The notes: generated by a model from the sequence alone, not told the origin. 64,000 bases of DNA from Pseudonocardia cypriaca (GCF_006717045.1 NZ_VFPH01000001.1:2914001-2978000), one strand, 5' to 3'; shown: positions 16,820-25,289, counted from the stretch's first letter. Numbers and translations are program-made.

Positions 16820-17191
16820 TCAGGGCGACTGGCGGGGGCGCCCACCGCGGCGCATGTCGCCGGTCGTGGTGCGGCGGCCGGGGTCGAGCAGCCGCTTCCA
16901 CTTGGCCTGGGCGGCCTGCCGGCTCGACAGCTGCGCCTGCACGGCGTCGGCGACCTGGGCCCACGTGAGCCCGTCGGCGCGCAGCTTGCGGATGAGGTCG
17001 CGCTCGTAGTAGTCGGCGAGCCGGCGCATCTCGCCGACGAGCGCGTACCAGGCGGCCGCGGCGTCCCGGGTGAGCCCGCCGTCCTTGGACACCTCCTTGA
17101 GCCGGTCGAGCCGCCCGGTGACCGACGGGTCGGGCCGCGCGATCATCGGGTCGACCCGGTCGAGCCAGCGCACCGCATCCTCGTACTTCAT
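16820..17191 (-). CDS. Small uncharacterised protein with helix-turn-helix-like segment
   Basis: A 123-residue, mostly helical and basic protein. The part LRADGLTWAQVADAVQAQLS resembles the turn region of helix-turn-helix proteins (a G-L-T-W-x-x-V/I-A pattern), and it is followed by a basic C-terminal tail, RRTTTGDMRRGGRPRQ. No family can be named with certainty. The ATG beginning MKYEDAVRWLD is taken as the start; a TTG three codons upstream is possible. Directly upstream lies a 7-3-7 palindrome (17196-17212) of the kind bound by small autoregulators. A DNA-binding role is inferred from these two facts. Confidence 0.6.
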   Translation of the reverse strand: MKYEDAVRWLDRVDPMIARPDPSVTGRLDRLKEVSKDGGLTRDAAAAWYALVGEMRRLADYYERDLIRKLRADGLTWAQVADAVQAQLSSRQAAQAKWKRLLDPGRRTTTGDMRRGGRPRQSP

Positions 17192-17195
17192 AGCT

Positions 17196-17212
17196 GTCAA
17201 TGTTTCATTGAC
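17196..17212. promoter_or_regulatory. Palindrome upstream of the small HTH-like gene
   Basis: GTCAATG-TTT-CATTGAC is a perfect 7-bp dyad with a three-base centre ending four bases from the start codon on the minus strand. On that strand it contains TTGACA-like hexamers, so binding would block transcription or translation start. Confidence 0.5.
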
Positions 17213-17252
17213 GCCCTCGAATCGTCAACCGATCATGGACACGGCGCGCCGG

Positions 17253-17309
17253 ACGTCAGCAAGGCCACCTTCCCGACGTCACGGGTCCGGGAGGTGGCCT
17301 TGCTGACGT
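17253..17309 (-). terminator. Long intergenic stem-loop after the helicase gene
   Basis: ACGTCAGCAAGGCCACCT (17253-17270) pairs perfectly with 17292-17309, an 18-bp stem extendable by two more G-C pairs past one wobble pair, over a loop of about 20 bases. It lies 14 bases past the stop codon of the helicase gene. Its AGCAAGGCCACCT core resembles stem-loops I associate with intergenic regions of Pseudonocardiaceae, so it may be a dispersed repeat serving as terminator. Confidence 0.65.
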
Positions 17310-17323
17310 GGGGGAGTGGCCGG

Positions 17324-19849
17324 TCAGCCCCCGAGGGGTTCGACGCCCGTCACCCAGACGACCGGGCTGCCCTGCTCGTCGGACGCGGACAGGTCGACCT
17401 CCGCGGTGATGCCCCAGTCGCGGTGGCCTTCCGGGTCCTCGAGGACCTGCCGGACGAGCCAGCGCTCGGGCTCCTCGGTGACGGTGAACAGCTGCGGGCC
17501 CCGCGCGTCCGGGCCCGTGCCGATGCCGTCGTGACCGTGCTCAGCGAAGTAGGGGGCGAGGGCCTCCCGCCACGCGTCGGCGTCCCAGCCGGCGTCGGCG
17601 TCGAGCTCGCCCAGCTCGTCGAAGCGGCGCAGGGCGGCGAGCTCGACGCGGCGGAACATCGCGTTGCGCACGAGCACGCGGAAGGCCCGCGGGTTCGCGG
17701 TGACCGCGGTCGGGGTGGCGTCGAGCGACGGAGGCGCGGGTTCCTCGCCTGCCCCGGCGCCCGAGGCGAGCGCCTCCCACTCGTCGAGCAGGCTGGAGTC
17801 GACCTGCCGCACCAGCTCGCCCAGCCACGCCTCGACGTCGGCGAGCTCCTCGGTCTTCGCCTCGTCCGGCACGGTCTGGCGCAGCGCGCGGTAGGCGTCG
17901 GCGAGGTAGCGCAGCACGAGGCCCTCGGACCGGGCGAGGCCGTAGTGCCCGATGTACTCGACGAACGTCATCGACTTCTCGAACATGTCCCGCGCCACGG
18001 ACTTCGGTGACAGGTGGGCGTCCTCGACCCACGGGTGCCCGCTCCGGTAGGTCTCGAGGGCGGCGTGGAGCAGCTCGTCGAGGGGGCGCGGGTAGGTGAC
18101 GTCCTCGAGCAGCGCCATCCGCTCCTCGTACTCGATGCCGTCGGCCTTCATCGCGGCGACGGCCTCCCCGCGGGCTTTCTTCTCCTGCGCGATCAGCACG
18201 GGGCGCGGGTTGTCCAGGGTGGCCTCGAGCACGGACAGGACGTCCATGGCGTACTGCGGCGACTCCCGGTCCAGCAGGTCGATCGCGGCGAGCGCGAACG
18301 GGGACAGCGGCTGGTTGAGCGCGAAGTCGAGCTGGAGGTCACCGACCAGCCGGACCCGCCGGCCCTCGGCGTCGGGCTCCGGCAGCTCCTCCACGACGCC
18401 CGCGGTGCGCAGCGCCCGGTAGATGGCGATGGCGCGCCGGATGTGGCGGCGCTGCCGCGCCCGCGGCTCGTGGTTGTCCTCCAGCAGGTGCCGCATCGCG
18501 GCGAACGCGTCCCCCGGCCGGGAGATCACGTTGAGCAGCATCGCGTGGGTGACCGCGAAGTGGCTGGTGAGCGGCTCGGGCTGGGCGTTCTGCAGCTTCT
18601 CGAAGCTCGTCTGCGACCACCCGACGAAGCCCTCGGGCGGCTGCGTGCGCACCACGCGGCGCCGCTTCTTGGGGTCGTCGCCCGCCCTCGCGAGCCGCCG
18701 GGCGTTCTCCACCTCGTGGTCGGGCGCCTCGGCGACGACCGTGCCGACGGTGTCGTAGCCCGCGCGCCCGGCGCGGCCGGCGATCTGGTGGAACTCCCGT
18801 GCCTTGAGCGGGCGCGTGCGCTGCCCGTCGTACTTCGACAGCGCCGTGAACAGCACGGTGCGGATCGGCACGTTGATCCCGACGCCGAGGGTGTCGGTGC
18901 CGCAGATGACCTTCAGCAGCCCGGCCTGCGCCAGGGTCTCCACCAGCCTGCGGTAGCGGGGGAGCATGCCGGCGTGGTGCACGCCGATGCCGTGGCGCAC
19001 CAGCCGCGACAGCGTCTTGCCGAAGCCCGCGGTGAACCGGAACCGCCCGATGAGGTCGGCGATCGCCTGCTTGTCCTCCCGCGACGTCACGTTCACGCTC
19101 ATGAGCGCCTGCGCGCGCTCGATCGCGGCCGCCTGGGTGAAGTGCACGACGTAGACCGGCGCCTCGTGCGTCTGCAGCAGCTCGGCGATCGTCTCGTGCA
19201 GCGGTGTGAGGACGTAGCGGAAGTGCAGCGGCACGGGCCGCTCGACCGAGGTGATCACCGCCGTGTCCCGGCCGGTGCGGCGGGTGAGGTCCTCGCGGAA
19301 GAACGACACGTCGCCGAGGGTGGCGCTCATCAGCAGGAACTGCGCCTGCGGCAGCTCGATCAGCGGCACCTGCCACGCCCAGCCCCGGTCGGGGTCGGCG
19401 TAGAAGTGGAACTCGTCCATCACCACCGAGCCGACGTCGGCGCCCGGCCCGGACCGCAAGGCGATGTTGGCGAGGATCTCCGCGGTGCAGCAGATGATCG
19501 GCGCCTTGTCGTTCACCGCGGCGTCCCCGGTGAGCATGCCGACCTTCTCGGCGCCGAAGGTGTCGATGAGCTGGAAGAACTTCTCGCTGACCAGCGCCTT
19601 GATCGGAGCGGTGTAGAAGGTGCGCTCCCCGCGGGCGAGCGCCGCGGCGTGCGCGCCGACCGCTACGAGGGACTTCCCCGACCCGGTCGGCGTCGAGAGG
19701 ATGACGTTGCCCCCGGTGACCAGCTCCAGCAGCGCCTCCTCCTGCGCCGGGTAGAGCGAGAGCCCGCGCTCCTCGTACGCCCAGTCGGTGAACGCCTCGA
19801 CGAGGGCGTCGGGATCGGGGGCGGGGGGAAGCCGGTCGGTGAGGGTCAT
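17324..19849 (-). CDS. Ski2-like DEAD/DEAH-box helicase with DUF3516 domain
   Basis: An 841-residue superfamily 2 helicase. Motifs in order: Q-like YPAQEEALLEL, motif I TPTGSGKS (about residues 52-59), Ia APIKALVSEKF, II with VVMDEFHF (DEFH instead of DEVH, usual for this group), III SATL, IV-V with GVHHAGMLPRYRRLVETL and CGTDTLGVGINVPIRTV, VI HQIAGRAGRAGYD. The C-terminal half is the actinobacterial DUF3516 region. Such proteins are related to Ski2/Mtr4/HelY helicases and are thought to act on RNA or on branched DNA. Start at the ATG translated MTLTDRLPP. The divergent neighbour, a pseudo-ligase fusion, starts only 54 bases away. Confidence 0.9.
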   Translation of the reverse strand: MTLTDRLPPAPDPDALVEAFTDWAYEERGLSLYPAQEEALLELVTGGNVILSTPTGSGKSLVAVGAHAAALARGERTFYTAPIKALVSEKFFQLIDTFGAEKVGMLTGDAAVNDKAPIICCTAEILANIALRSGPGADVGSVVMDEFHFYADPDRGWAWQVPLIELPQAQFLLMSATLGDVSFFREDLTRRTGRDTAVITSVERPVPLHFRYVLTPLHETIAELLQTHEAPVYVVHFTQAAAIERAQALMSVNVTSREDKQAIADLIGRFRFTAGFGKTLSRLVRHGIGVHHAGMLPRYRRLVETLAQAGLLKVICGTDTLGVGINVPIRTVLFTALSKYDGQRTRPLKAREFHQIAGRAGRAGYDTVGTVVAEAPDHEVENARRLARAGDDPKKRRRVVRTQPPEGFVGWSQTSFEKLQNAQPEPLTSHFAVTHAMLLNVISRPGDAFAAMRHLLEDNHEPRARQRRHIRRAIAIYRALRTAGVVEELPEPDAEGRRVRLVGDLQLDFALNQPLSPFALAAIDLLDRESPQYAMDVLSVLEATLDNPRPVLIAQEKKARGEAVAAMKADGIEYEERMALLEDVTYPRPLDELLHAALETYRSGHPWVEDAHLSPKSVARDMFEKSMTFVEYIGHYGLARSEGLVLRYLADAYRALRQTVPDEAKTEELADVEAWLGELVRQVDSSLLDEWEALASGAGAGEEPAPPSLDATPTAVTANPRAFRVLVRNAMFRRVELAALRRFDELGELDADAGWDADAWREALAPYFAEHGHDGIGTGPDARGPQLFTVTEEPERWLVRQVLEDPEGHRDWGITAEVDLSASDEQGSPVVWVTGVEPLGG

Positions 19850-19903
19850 GATGGCCCCGATCGTCCCCCACGGAGGATGGCGGCGTGACGCCGGCCAGCT
19901 ACG

Positions 19904-21475
19904 GTGGCTGTCGTGACGGAGCGGGGGACCCGAGGTGGCGTGCCCGCCCTCGTCCCGCCCATGCAGCCGGGCACCGTCACCGGCGACCCGCCCACCGGAT
20001 CCGACTGGGTGGTCGAGGTGGCGTGGACGGGGCACCGCTGCATCGCCTACGTCGAGCCCGGGCGGCGGGTGCGGCTGCTCTCGGGGGCAGGCAACTCGAT
20101 GAGCTCCGCATACCCCGAGCTGGCCGAGCCGCTGCTGCGCCGGTCACCGCCGGGCGGCATGGTGCTCGACGGCACCCTCGTCGCACGCGGCGAGGAGCAC
20201 GCCGTCCGGCCCCGGCTCATCGCGCGCCGCAGCGCCCGCCACCGCCCGTCCGAGGCGACCATCCGGCGCATCCCGGTCGACTTCCAGATCGCCGACCTGC
20301 TGTGGCTCGACGGGCACAGCACCACCGGCCTGCCCTACGCCGACCGGCGCGCGCTGCTCGACCGGCTGGGCTTCGCCAGCCCGCCGGTGTGGATCACGTC
20401 CCCGCTGCCGGCCACCGAGATCGACACGATGCTCGCGATCGCCGAGCAGAAGGGCGCCGACGGCCTGCACGCCCGGCACCTGCGCGGCCGCTACCACCCA
20501 GGGGGGCGCTCCCGGTTCTGGCTGCGCGTGCCGGTCACCCGCACCCGCCAGGTGCTCGTGGGCGGCTGGACGCCCGCCGACCCGCACCGGCCCGAGACGG
20601 TCGCCACCCTGCTGCTCGGGGCTCCGGTGGAGGACGCACCGGGCGCCCTCCACTACATCGGCCGCGTCGGGGTCTCGCTCGGCGAACGCCGCAGGCTCGC
20701 CGCGGCGCTCGCGGAACGCGAGCAGGACGCGCCCCCGTTCGTCGGCGCCGTGCCCACGCTGGCGGCCCGCAACGCCCGCTGGGCTCGCCCCGACCTCGTC
20801 GGGCTCGCCGAGTTCTCCGGCTGGATCGGCGGCGACCGCATGCGCCGCCCGTACTGGCGCGGTCTGCTCGACGCGGCGGACGTCCACGAGGACCGGTGGG
20901 CGCGCCCGCCCGAACCCGCACCCGCCGCTGCGGCTCCGGTGGAGCCGGCGTCCGAGCCCGTTCCGGCGCCCGAGTCGGAGCCCGAGCCCGAGCCCGAGGA
21001 GATCAGCGCGGAGCCCGCCGCGCCGGAACCGGCGGCGGGCACCACCGAGGTGCGGCGGCTGGAGCAGCACTTCGTCTACAACTCCCTGAACACGATCGCC
21101 GCGCTGATCCGCACCGATCCGGGCCGGGCCAGGGACCTGCTCATCGGGTTCGCGGACCTGTCCAGGGCCGCCGACCAGGTGGGCGGGAGCACGCTGGGCG
21201 ACGAGCTCGCGGCCGTCCACGGGTACCTGCAGCTCGAGCAGGCCCGTTTCGGCCGCCGGTTGCGGGTCACGGTCGACGTGGCGCCCACCCTGCACCCCAT
21301 CCCGGTGACGCCGATGCAGATCCTCGCCGCCGTGCGCGACGCGGTGCAGCGTGACATCGAGCCCCGGCCGGAGGGGGGCCTGCTCACCCTCGCCGCCCGG
21401 CCCGTCGAGGGCGGGTGCGAGGTGCAGGTGACGAGCGGTTCGGCCGCCGCCCGGACGATCCGCCTGTCCTCGTAG
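19904..21475 (+). CDS. Fusion of catalytically dead DNA-ligase-like domain with degenerate LytS-type kinase core
   Basis: A 523-residue protein with two halves. Residues about 15-330 follow the ATP-dependent DNA ligase layout (adenylation domain, then OB fold): VVEVAWTGHR matches motif I but the nucleophilic Lys of K-x-D-G is Ala40 and its Asp is Thr42; LDGTLVA has Thr for the motif Glu; IADLLWLDG is motif III; ADGLHARHLRGRYHPGG is motif IV without its Lys; FWLRVPVTR is motif V without both Lys. The OB part (LHYIGRVGVSL, ARWARPDLVGLAEFSGW) is well kept. After a Pro/Glu linker (about 332-380), residues 387-523 match the His_kinase domain of LytS-like proteins: EQHFVYNSLNTIAALI contains the H-box, RAADQVGGSTLGDELAAVHGYL follows, but the N-box reads VRDAVQRDI where V-E-N-A-V-K-H-G-I is usual. 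Neither half should be catalytic as ligase or ATPase. Probably a scaffold or nucleic-acid sensor. Confidence 0.75.
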   Translation: MAVVTERGTRGGVPALVPPMQPGTVTGDPPTGSDWVVEVAWTGHRCIAYVEPGRRVRLLSGAGNSMSSAYPELAEPLLRRSPPGGMVLDGTLVARGEEHAVRPRLIARRSARHRPSEATIRRIPVDFQIADLLWLDGHSTTGLPYADRRALLDRLGFASPPVWITSPLPATEIDTMLAIAEQKGADGLHARHLRGRYHPGGRSRFWLRVPVTRTRQVLVGGWTPADPHRPETVATLLLGAPVEDAPGALHYIGRVGVSLGERRRLAAALAEREQDAPPFVGAVPTLAARNARWARPDLVGLAEFSGWIGGDRMRRPYWRGLLDAADVHEDRWARPPEPAPAAAAPVEPASEPVPAPESEPEPEPEEISAEPAAPEPAAGTTEVRRLEQHFVYNSLNTIAALIRTDPGRARDLLIGFADLSRAADQVGGSTLGDELAAVHGYLQLEQARFGRRLRVTVDVAPTLHPIPVTPMQILAAVRDAVQRDIEPRPEGGLLTLAARPVEGGCEVQVTSGSAAARTIRLSS

Positions 21476-21541
21476 GGCCACACCCGCACGAGTCGGCCAC
21501 TCCGCCTCCCCCAATGATCGCGGGCTCGGTACCGTGCGCAC

Positions 21542-22288
21542 ATGCTCGGCCTCCCCGACGGAACGCGCGCGTGCCTCTTCGACCTCGACGGCGTGCTCAC
21601 CGATACCGCAAGCGTCCACGCGGCCGCGTGGAAGCAGATGTTCGACGAGTACCTGCGGGCCCGGGCCGAGCGGGAGGGCACACCGTTCCGGGCGTTCGAC
21701 ATCGCCACCGACTATGCGGCCTACGTCGACGGCAAGCCGCGGATGGCGGGCACCGACTCGTTCCTGCGCTCGCGCGGGATCGAGCTCCCGGAAGGTGGAC
21801 CGGACGACGCCCCGGACGCCGACACCGTGTACGCGCTCGCCACCCGCAAGAACGCACTGGTCCAGGAGAAGATCGTCACCGTCGGCGTCGAGGTGTACCC
21901 GGGTTCGGTGCGCTACCTGCACGCGGTGAAGGACGCCGGGCTCGCCACGGCCGTCGTGTCGTCGTCGGCGAACGCCGGGCAGGTGCTCGAGGTCGCAGGC
22001 CTCGCCCACCTCATCGACCACCGCGTCGACGGGGTCACCGCGAAGGAACGCGGCCTGCCCGGCAAGCCCGCTCCCGACACGTTCCTCGCCGCGGCCGCCG
22101 ACCTCGGGGTCGGCAAGGACGAGGCCGTCGTGTTCGAGGACGCCCTCGCGGGTGTCGCGTCCGGCAAGGCGGGCGGGTTCGGGTTCGTCGTCGGGGTGGA
22201 CCGGCTCGGGCAGGCCGAGGCGCTGCGCGCGCACGGCGCCGACATCGTCGTCACCGACCTCGCCGACCTGCTGGGGGGCAAACCATGA
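21542..22288 (+). CDS. Beta-phosphoglucomutase-like HAD hydrolase
   Basis: A 248-residue haloacid dehalogenase-superfamily enzyme of the beta-phosphoglucomutase type, converting beta-glucose 1-phosphate to glucose 6-phosphate. Motif I is FDLDGVLTDTA (nucleophile and general acid Asp pair), motif II VVSSSAN, motif III with GKPAPDTFLAAA, motif IV with VVFEDALAGVASGKAGG. The helical cap contains DYAAYVDGKPRMAGTDSFL, as in actinobacterial members linked to GH65 phosphorylases. Its stop codon overlaps the start of the GH65 gene (ATGA), so the two are translationally coupled, and together they make a phosphorolytic disaccharide-degradation pathway. Start ATG at 21542. Confidence 0.9.
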   Translation: MLGLPDGTRACLFDLDGVLTDTASVHAAAWKQMFDEYLRARAEREGTPFRAFDIATDYAAYVDGKPRMAGTDSFLRSRGIELPEGGPDDAPDADTVYALATRKNALVQEKIVTVGVEVYPGSVRYLHAVKDAGLATAVVSSSANAGQVLEVAGLAHLIDHRVDGVTAKERGLPGKPAPDTFLAAAADLGVGKDEAVVFEDALAGVASGKAGGFGFVVGVDRLGQAEALRAHGADIVVTDLADLLGGKP

Positions 22289-24645
22289 GCCCTGACCCGG
22301 GTCGCGCGTTCGCCGTGGAGCCGTGGGTGGTGCGGGAACCGCGGCTGGACCTGGACCGGATGGGCCAGGTCGAGTCGGTGTTCGCCCTGTCGAACGGGCA
22401 CATCGGGATGCGCGGCAACCTCGACGAGGGCGAGCCGCACGCGATGCCGGGCACGTACCTGAACTCGTTCTACGAGCGGCGGCCGCTGCCGTACGCGGAG
22501 GGCGGGTACGGCTATCCCGAGTCCGGGCAGACGATCATCAACGTCACCAACGGCAAGCTGATCCGGTTGCTGGTGGAGGACGAACCGTTCGACCTGCGGT
22601 ACGGGCAGCTGCGGCGTCACGAGCGCGTGCTCGACCTGCAGGCGGGCACGCTCACCCGCGAGGTCGAATGGTCATCGCCCGCGGGCCGGATGGTGCGGGT
22701 GCGCTCGACGCGGATGGTGTCGCTCACCCAGCGCGCGATCGCCGCGATCGAGTACGAGGTGGAGGTGCTCGACGCGCCCGCCCTTCTCGTGCTGCAGTCC
22801 GAGCTGGTGGCCAACGAGCAGCTGCCCGCCCGGGACGAGGCCGACCCGCGGGTGGAGGCGGCGCTCACCGACCCGCTCGTGGCCGAGCAGCACCGCTGCG
22901 ACGAGGCAGGCGCCACGTTGCTGCACCGCACCCGCCGCTCCGGGCTGCGGGTGGCCGCAGCGATGGACCACGAGGTGCACGGGCCGGAGGGGGTGAAGGT
23001 CGCCTCCGAGGCCACCGAGGACATCGGCCGCACCACGGTGATCGCCCGGCTCGAGCCCGGCCAGACCCTGCGGCTGGTCAAGTACCTGGCCTACGGCTGG
23101 TCGTCGCGCCGGTCGCTGCCCGCCCTGCACGACCAGGTGCGGGCGGCGCTCGCGGCGGCCCGCTACACGGGCTGGGAGGGCCTGCGCGGTGAGCAGCGGG
23201 CCTACCTCGACGACTTCTGGCAGACCGCGAACGTCGAGATCGACGGTGACGCCGAGCTGCAGCAGGCGGTCCGCCTCGCGGTCTTCCACGTGCTGCAGGC
23301 CGGAGCCCGGGCGGAGCGCCGCGCGATCGGGGCCAAGGGCCTCACCGGCGAGGGCTACGACGGGCACACCTTCTGGGACACCGAGACCTTCTGCCTCCCC
23401 GTCCTGTCCCACCTCGCGCCCGACGCCGCGGCCGACGCGCTGCGCTGGCGGCAGTCGATCCTGCCGCTCGCCTACGAGCGGGCCGAGCAGCTGGGTCTGC
23501 GAGGTGCGGCGTTCCCGTGGCGCACGATCCGCGGGCAGGAGTGCTCGGGGTACTGGCCTGCGGGCACGGCGGCGTTCCACATCAACGCCGACATCGCCGA
23601 CGCCGTCCGGCGGCACGTGGCGGCCACCGGTGACACGGTGTTCGAGCGGGAGGTGGGCCTGGAGCTGCTGGTGGCCACGGCGCGGCTGTGGCGCTCGCTG
23701 GGCCACCACGACTCGGCGGGGGAGTTCCGGATCGACGGGGTGACCGGGCCGGACGAGTACACCGCGATCGTCGACAACAACGTCTACACCAACCTGATGG
23801 CGCAGCAGAACCTGCGGGTGGCCGCGGACACGGCGGCACGGCACGCGCGGGCGGCCGCGAAGCTCGGGGTGAACGCGGAGGAGATGGCGTCCTGGCGGGA
23901 CGCCGCGAAGTCGATGCGGATCCCGTTCGACGAGGTGCTGGGGGTGCACCCGCAGGCGGAGGGGTTCACCCACCACCAGGTGTGGGACTTCGAGAACACG
24001 CCCCCGGAGAAGTACCCCCTGCTGCTGCACGTGCCGTACTTCGACCTGTACCGCAAGCAGGTCATCAAGCAGGCGGACCTGGTCCTGGCGATGCAGCTGC
24101 GGCCGGACGCGTTCCCCCCGGAGCAGATGCGGCGCAACTTCGCCTACTACGAGGCGCTGACGGTGCGGGACTCGTCGTTGTCGGCGTGCACGCAGGCGGT
24201 GGTGGCGGCGTGGACGGGGCACCTGGACCTGGCCTACGACTACCTGGCCGAGGCCGCGCTGGTGGACCTGGACGACCTGGCGGGCAACTCCGACCACGGC
24301 GTGCACATCGCCTCGATGGCGGGCACCTGGACGACGGTCGTCGTCGGTTTCGGCGGGATGCGCATGGACAACGGCGGGATCACGTTCTCGCCGCGCCTGC
24401 CCCCTGCGCTGTCGCGGATCTCGTTCGGGCTCAGGTGGCAGGGCAGGCAGCTGCGGGTGGAGATCCGGCCGGACGAGGCGGAGTACAGCCTGGTGTCCGG
24501 GCCGCCGATGCGGTTGCGCCACCACGGTGAAGCGCTGGCGCTCGCCGAGGAGCCGCAGGTGCGGGCGATCCCGGCGTTCGACCCGCCCGAGCCGGTGGAG
24601 CAGCCGTACGGTCGTGGCCCGAAGGCCCGCCACCCGGGCAGCTGA
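22285..24645 (+). CDS. GH65 disaccharide phosphorylase (trehalose/kojibiose/maltose type)
   Basis: A 786-residue glycoside hydrolase family 65 enzyme. The N-terminal beta-sandwich starts LDLDRMGQVESVFALSNGHIGMRGN; the (alpha/alpha)6 barrel includes GYDGHTFWDTETFCLPVL and GVTGPDEYTAIVDNNVYTNL, in which the Glu of GPDEY is the catalytic acid; a C-terminal sheet domain carries the phosphate-binding ITFSPRLPPAL region. The family phosphorolyses alpha-glucosidic disaccharides to beta-glucose 1-phosphate; its coupling to the beta-phosphoglucomutase gene supports a phosphorylase role. Trehalose, kojibiose or maltose cannot be told apart here. The ATG overlaps the upstream stop. Length is normal for the family. 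Confidence 0.9.
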   Translation: MSPDPGRAFAVEPWVVREPRLDLDRMGQVESVFALSNGHIGMRGNLDEGEPHAMPGTYLNSFYERRPLPYAEGGYGYPESGQTIINVTNGKLIRLLVEDEPFDLRYGQLRRHERVLDLQAGTLTREVEWSSPAGRMVRVRSTRMVSLTQRAIAAIEYEVEVLDAPALLVLQSELVANEQLPARDEADPRVEAALTDPLVAEQHRCDEAGATLLHRTRRSGLRVAAAMDHEVHGPEGVKVASEATEDIGRTTVIARLEPGQTLRLVKYLAYGWSSRRSLPALHDQVRAALAAARYTGWEGLRGEQRAYLDDFWQTANVEIDGDAELQQAVRLAVFHVLQAGARAERRAIGAKGLTGEGYDGHTFWDTETFCLPVLSHLAPDAAADALRWRQSILPLAYERAEQLGLRGAAFPWRTIRGQECSGYWPAGTAAFHINADIADAVRRHVAATGDTVFEREVGLELLVATARLWRSLGHHDSAGEFRIDGVTGPDEYTAIVDNNVYTNLMAQQNLRVAADTAARHARAAAKLGVNAEEMASWRDAAKSMRIPFDEVLGVHPQAEGFTHHQVWDFENTPPEKYPLLLHVPYFDLYRKQVIKQADLVLAMQLRPDAFPPEQMRRNFAYYEALTVRDSSLSACTQAVVAAWTGHLDLAYDYLAEAALVDLDDLAGNSDHGVHIASMAGTWTTVVVGFGGMRMDNGGITFSPRLPPALSRISFGLRWQGRQLRVEIRPDEAEYSLVSGPPMRLRHHGEALALAEEPQVRAIPAFDPPEPVEQPYGRGPKARHPGS

Positions 24646-24714
24646 GCGGCCGGGGGCGTACGCGCTCGCGGATCGGGTACGTGATCGGGACGCAGAGCAC
24701 GAAGGAGGACGCTC

Positions 24715-25074
24715 GTGGACCCCGACCGCGCCCGACATCTGCTGACCGACGAGCTGAGCGCGCTGGAGGACCGGCTGCGCGCAGCGGAGGAGAACCGCGC
24801 CGAGGCCTCGGCGGACACCCTCGGCCAGGAGGGCGCCCTCGGTCAGCACCCCGGTGACTACGGCTCCGAGGTGAACACGACCATGGAAGCGAAGATGAGC
24901 GTCGACACCCTCGTCGAGCAGCGCCGCCGCGTCCTGGACGCGATGGAGCGGCTCGACGGGGGCGAGTACGGGCGGTGCGCCGTGTGCGACCGCGAGATCG
25001 ACGACGAGCGCCTCGAGGCCCGCCCGGAGGCGCGCACCTGCCGCGAGCACGCCGACACCCCGGTGGTGACGTAG
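24715..25074 (+). CDS. TraR/DksA-family zinc-finger protein
   Basis: A 119-residue protein with an N-terminal coiled coil (ELSALEDRLRAAEENRAEA) and the C-terminal zinc finger YGRCAVCDREIDDERLEARP followed by ARTCREH. The usual fourth cysteine of the C-x2-C...C-x2-C finger is His here (TCREH), giving a CCCH set that could still bind zinc. Family members bind RNA polymerase in its secondary channel or have lost that function; the acidic coiled-coil tip found in DksA (two Asp) is not obvious. The GTG start has a good AAGGAGGA about seven bases upstream. It stands alone between the GH65 gene and a repeat-rich spacer. Confidence 0.85.
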   Translation: MDPDRARHLLTDELSALEDRLRAAEENRAEASADTLGQEGALGQHPGDYGSEVNTTMEAKMSVDTLVEQRRRVLDAMERLDGGEYGRCAVCDREIDDERLEARPEARTCREHADTPVVT

Positions 25075-25099
25075 CGGTCGTGCCGTAGCCGCCACGCGA

Positions 25100-25176
25100 G
25101 CTCGGACGCCGGACTCGCCCGCTCGGACGCAGGACTCACCCGCGAGTCCGGCGTTCTGGCTGGGCGAGTCCGGCGT
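25100..25176. repeat. Intergenic repeats: two direct 21-mers and inverted copies
   Basis: Two adjacent 21-bp units (25100-25120 and 25121-25141) differ at two positions; each contains CTCGGACGC followed by GGACTC. Two inverted copies of the core, GAGTCCGGCG, follow. Overall ACGCCGGACTCGCCC (25106-25120) pairs perfectly with 25162-25176. It lies between the DksA-like gene and topoisomerase IB, both on the plus strand, and could act as terminator of the former or be a dispersed repeat. Confidence 0.65.
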
Positions 25177-25289
25177 TCCGGCGCGCTCCGTTCGGCGTCT
25201 CCGACGGTGGTGGCGCGTCCGAGCATCGCTCCTGGACAGGCGGTGAACGGGCCGGGTTGATCGGGCCCGCGCCGGGGTAGCTGGAGGGC

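Noticed and set aside
21415..24645. Plus-strand frame of 1076 codons ending with the GH65 enzyme
   Set aside because: The true start is the ATG at 22285 that overlaps the HAD stop codon; the upstream part is an out-of-frame reading of the beta-phosphoglucomutase gene.
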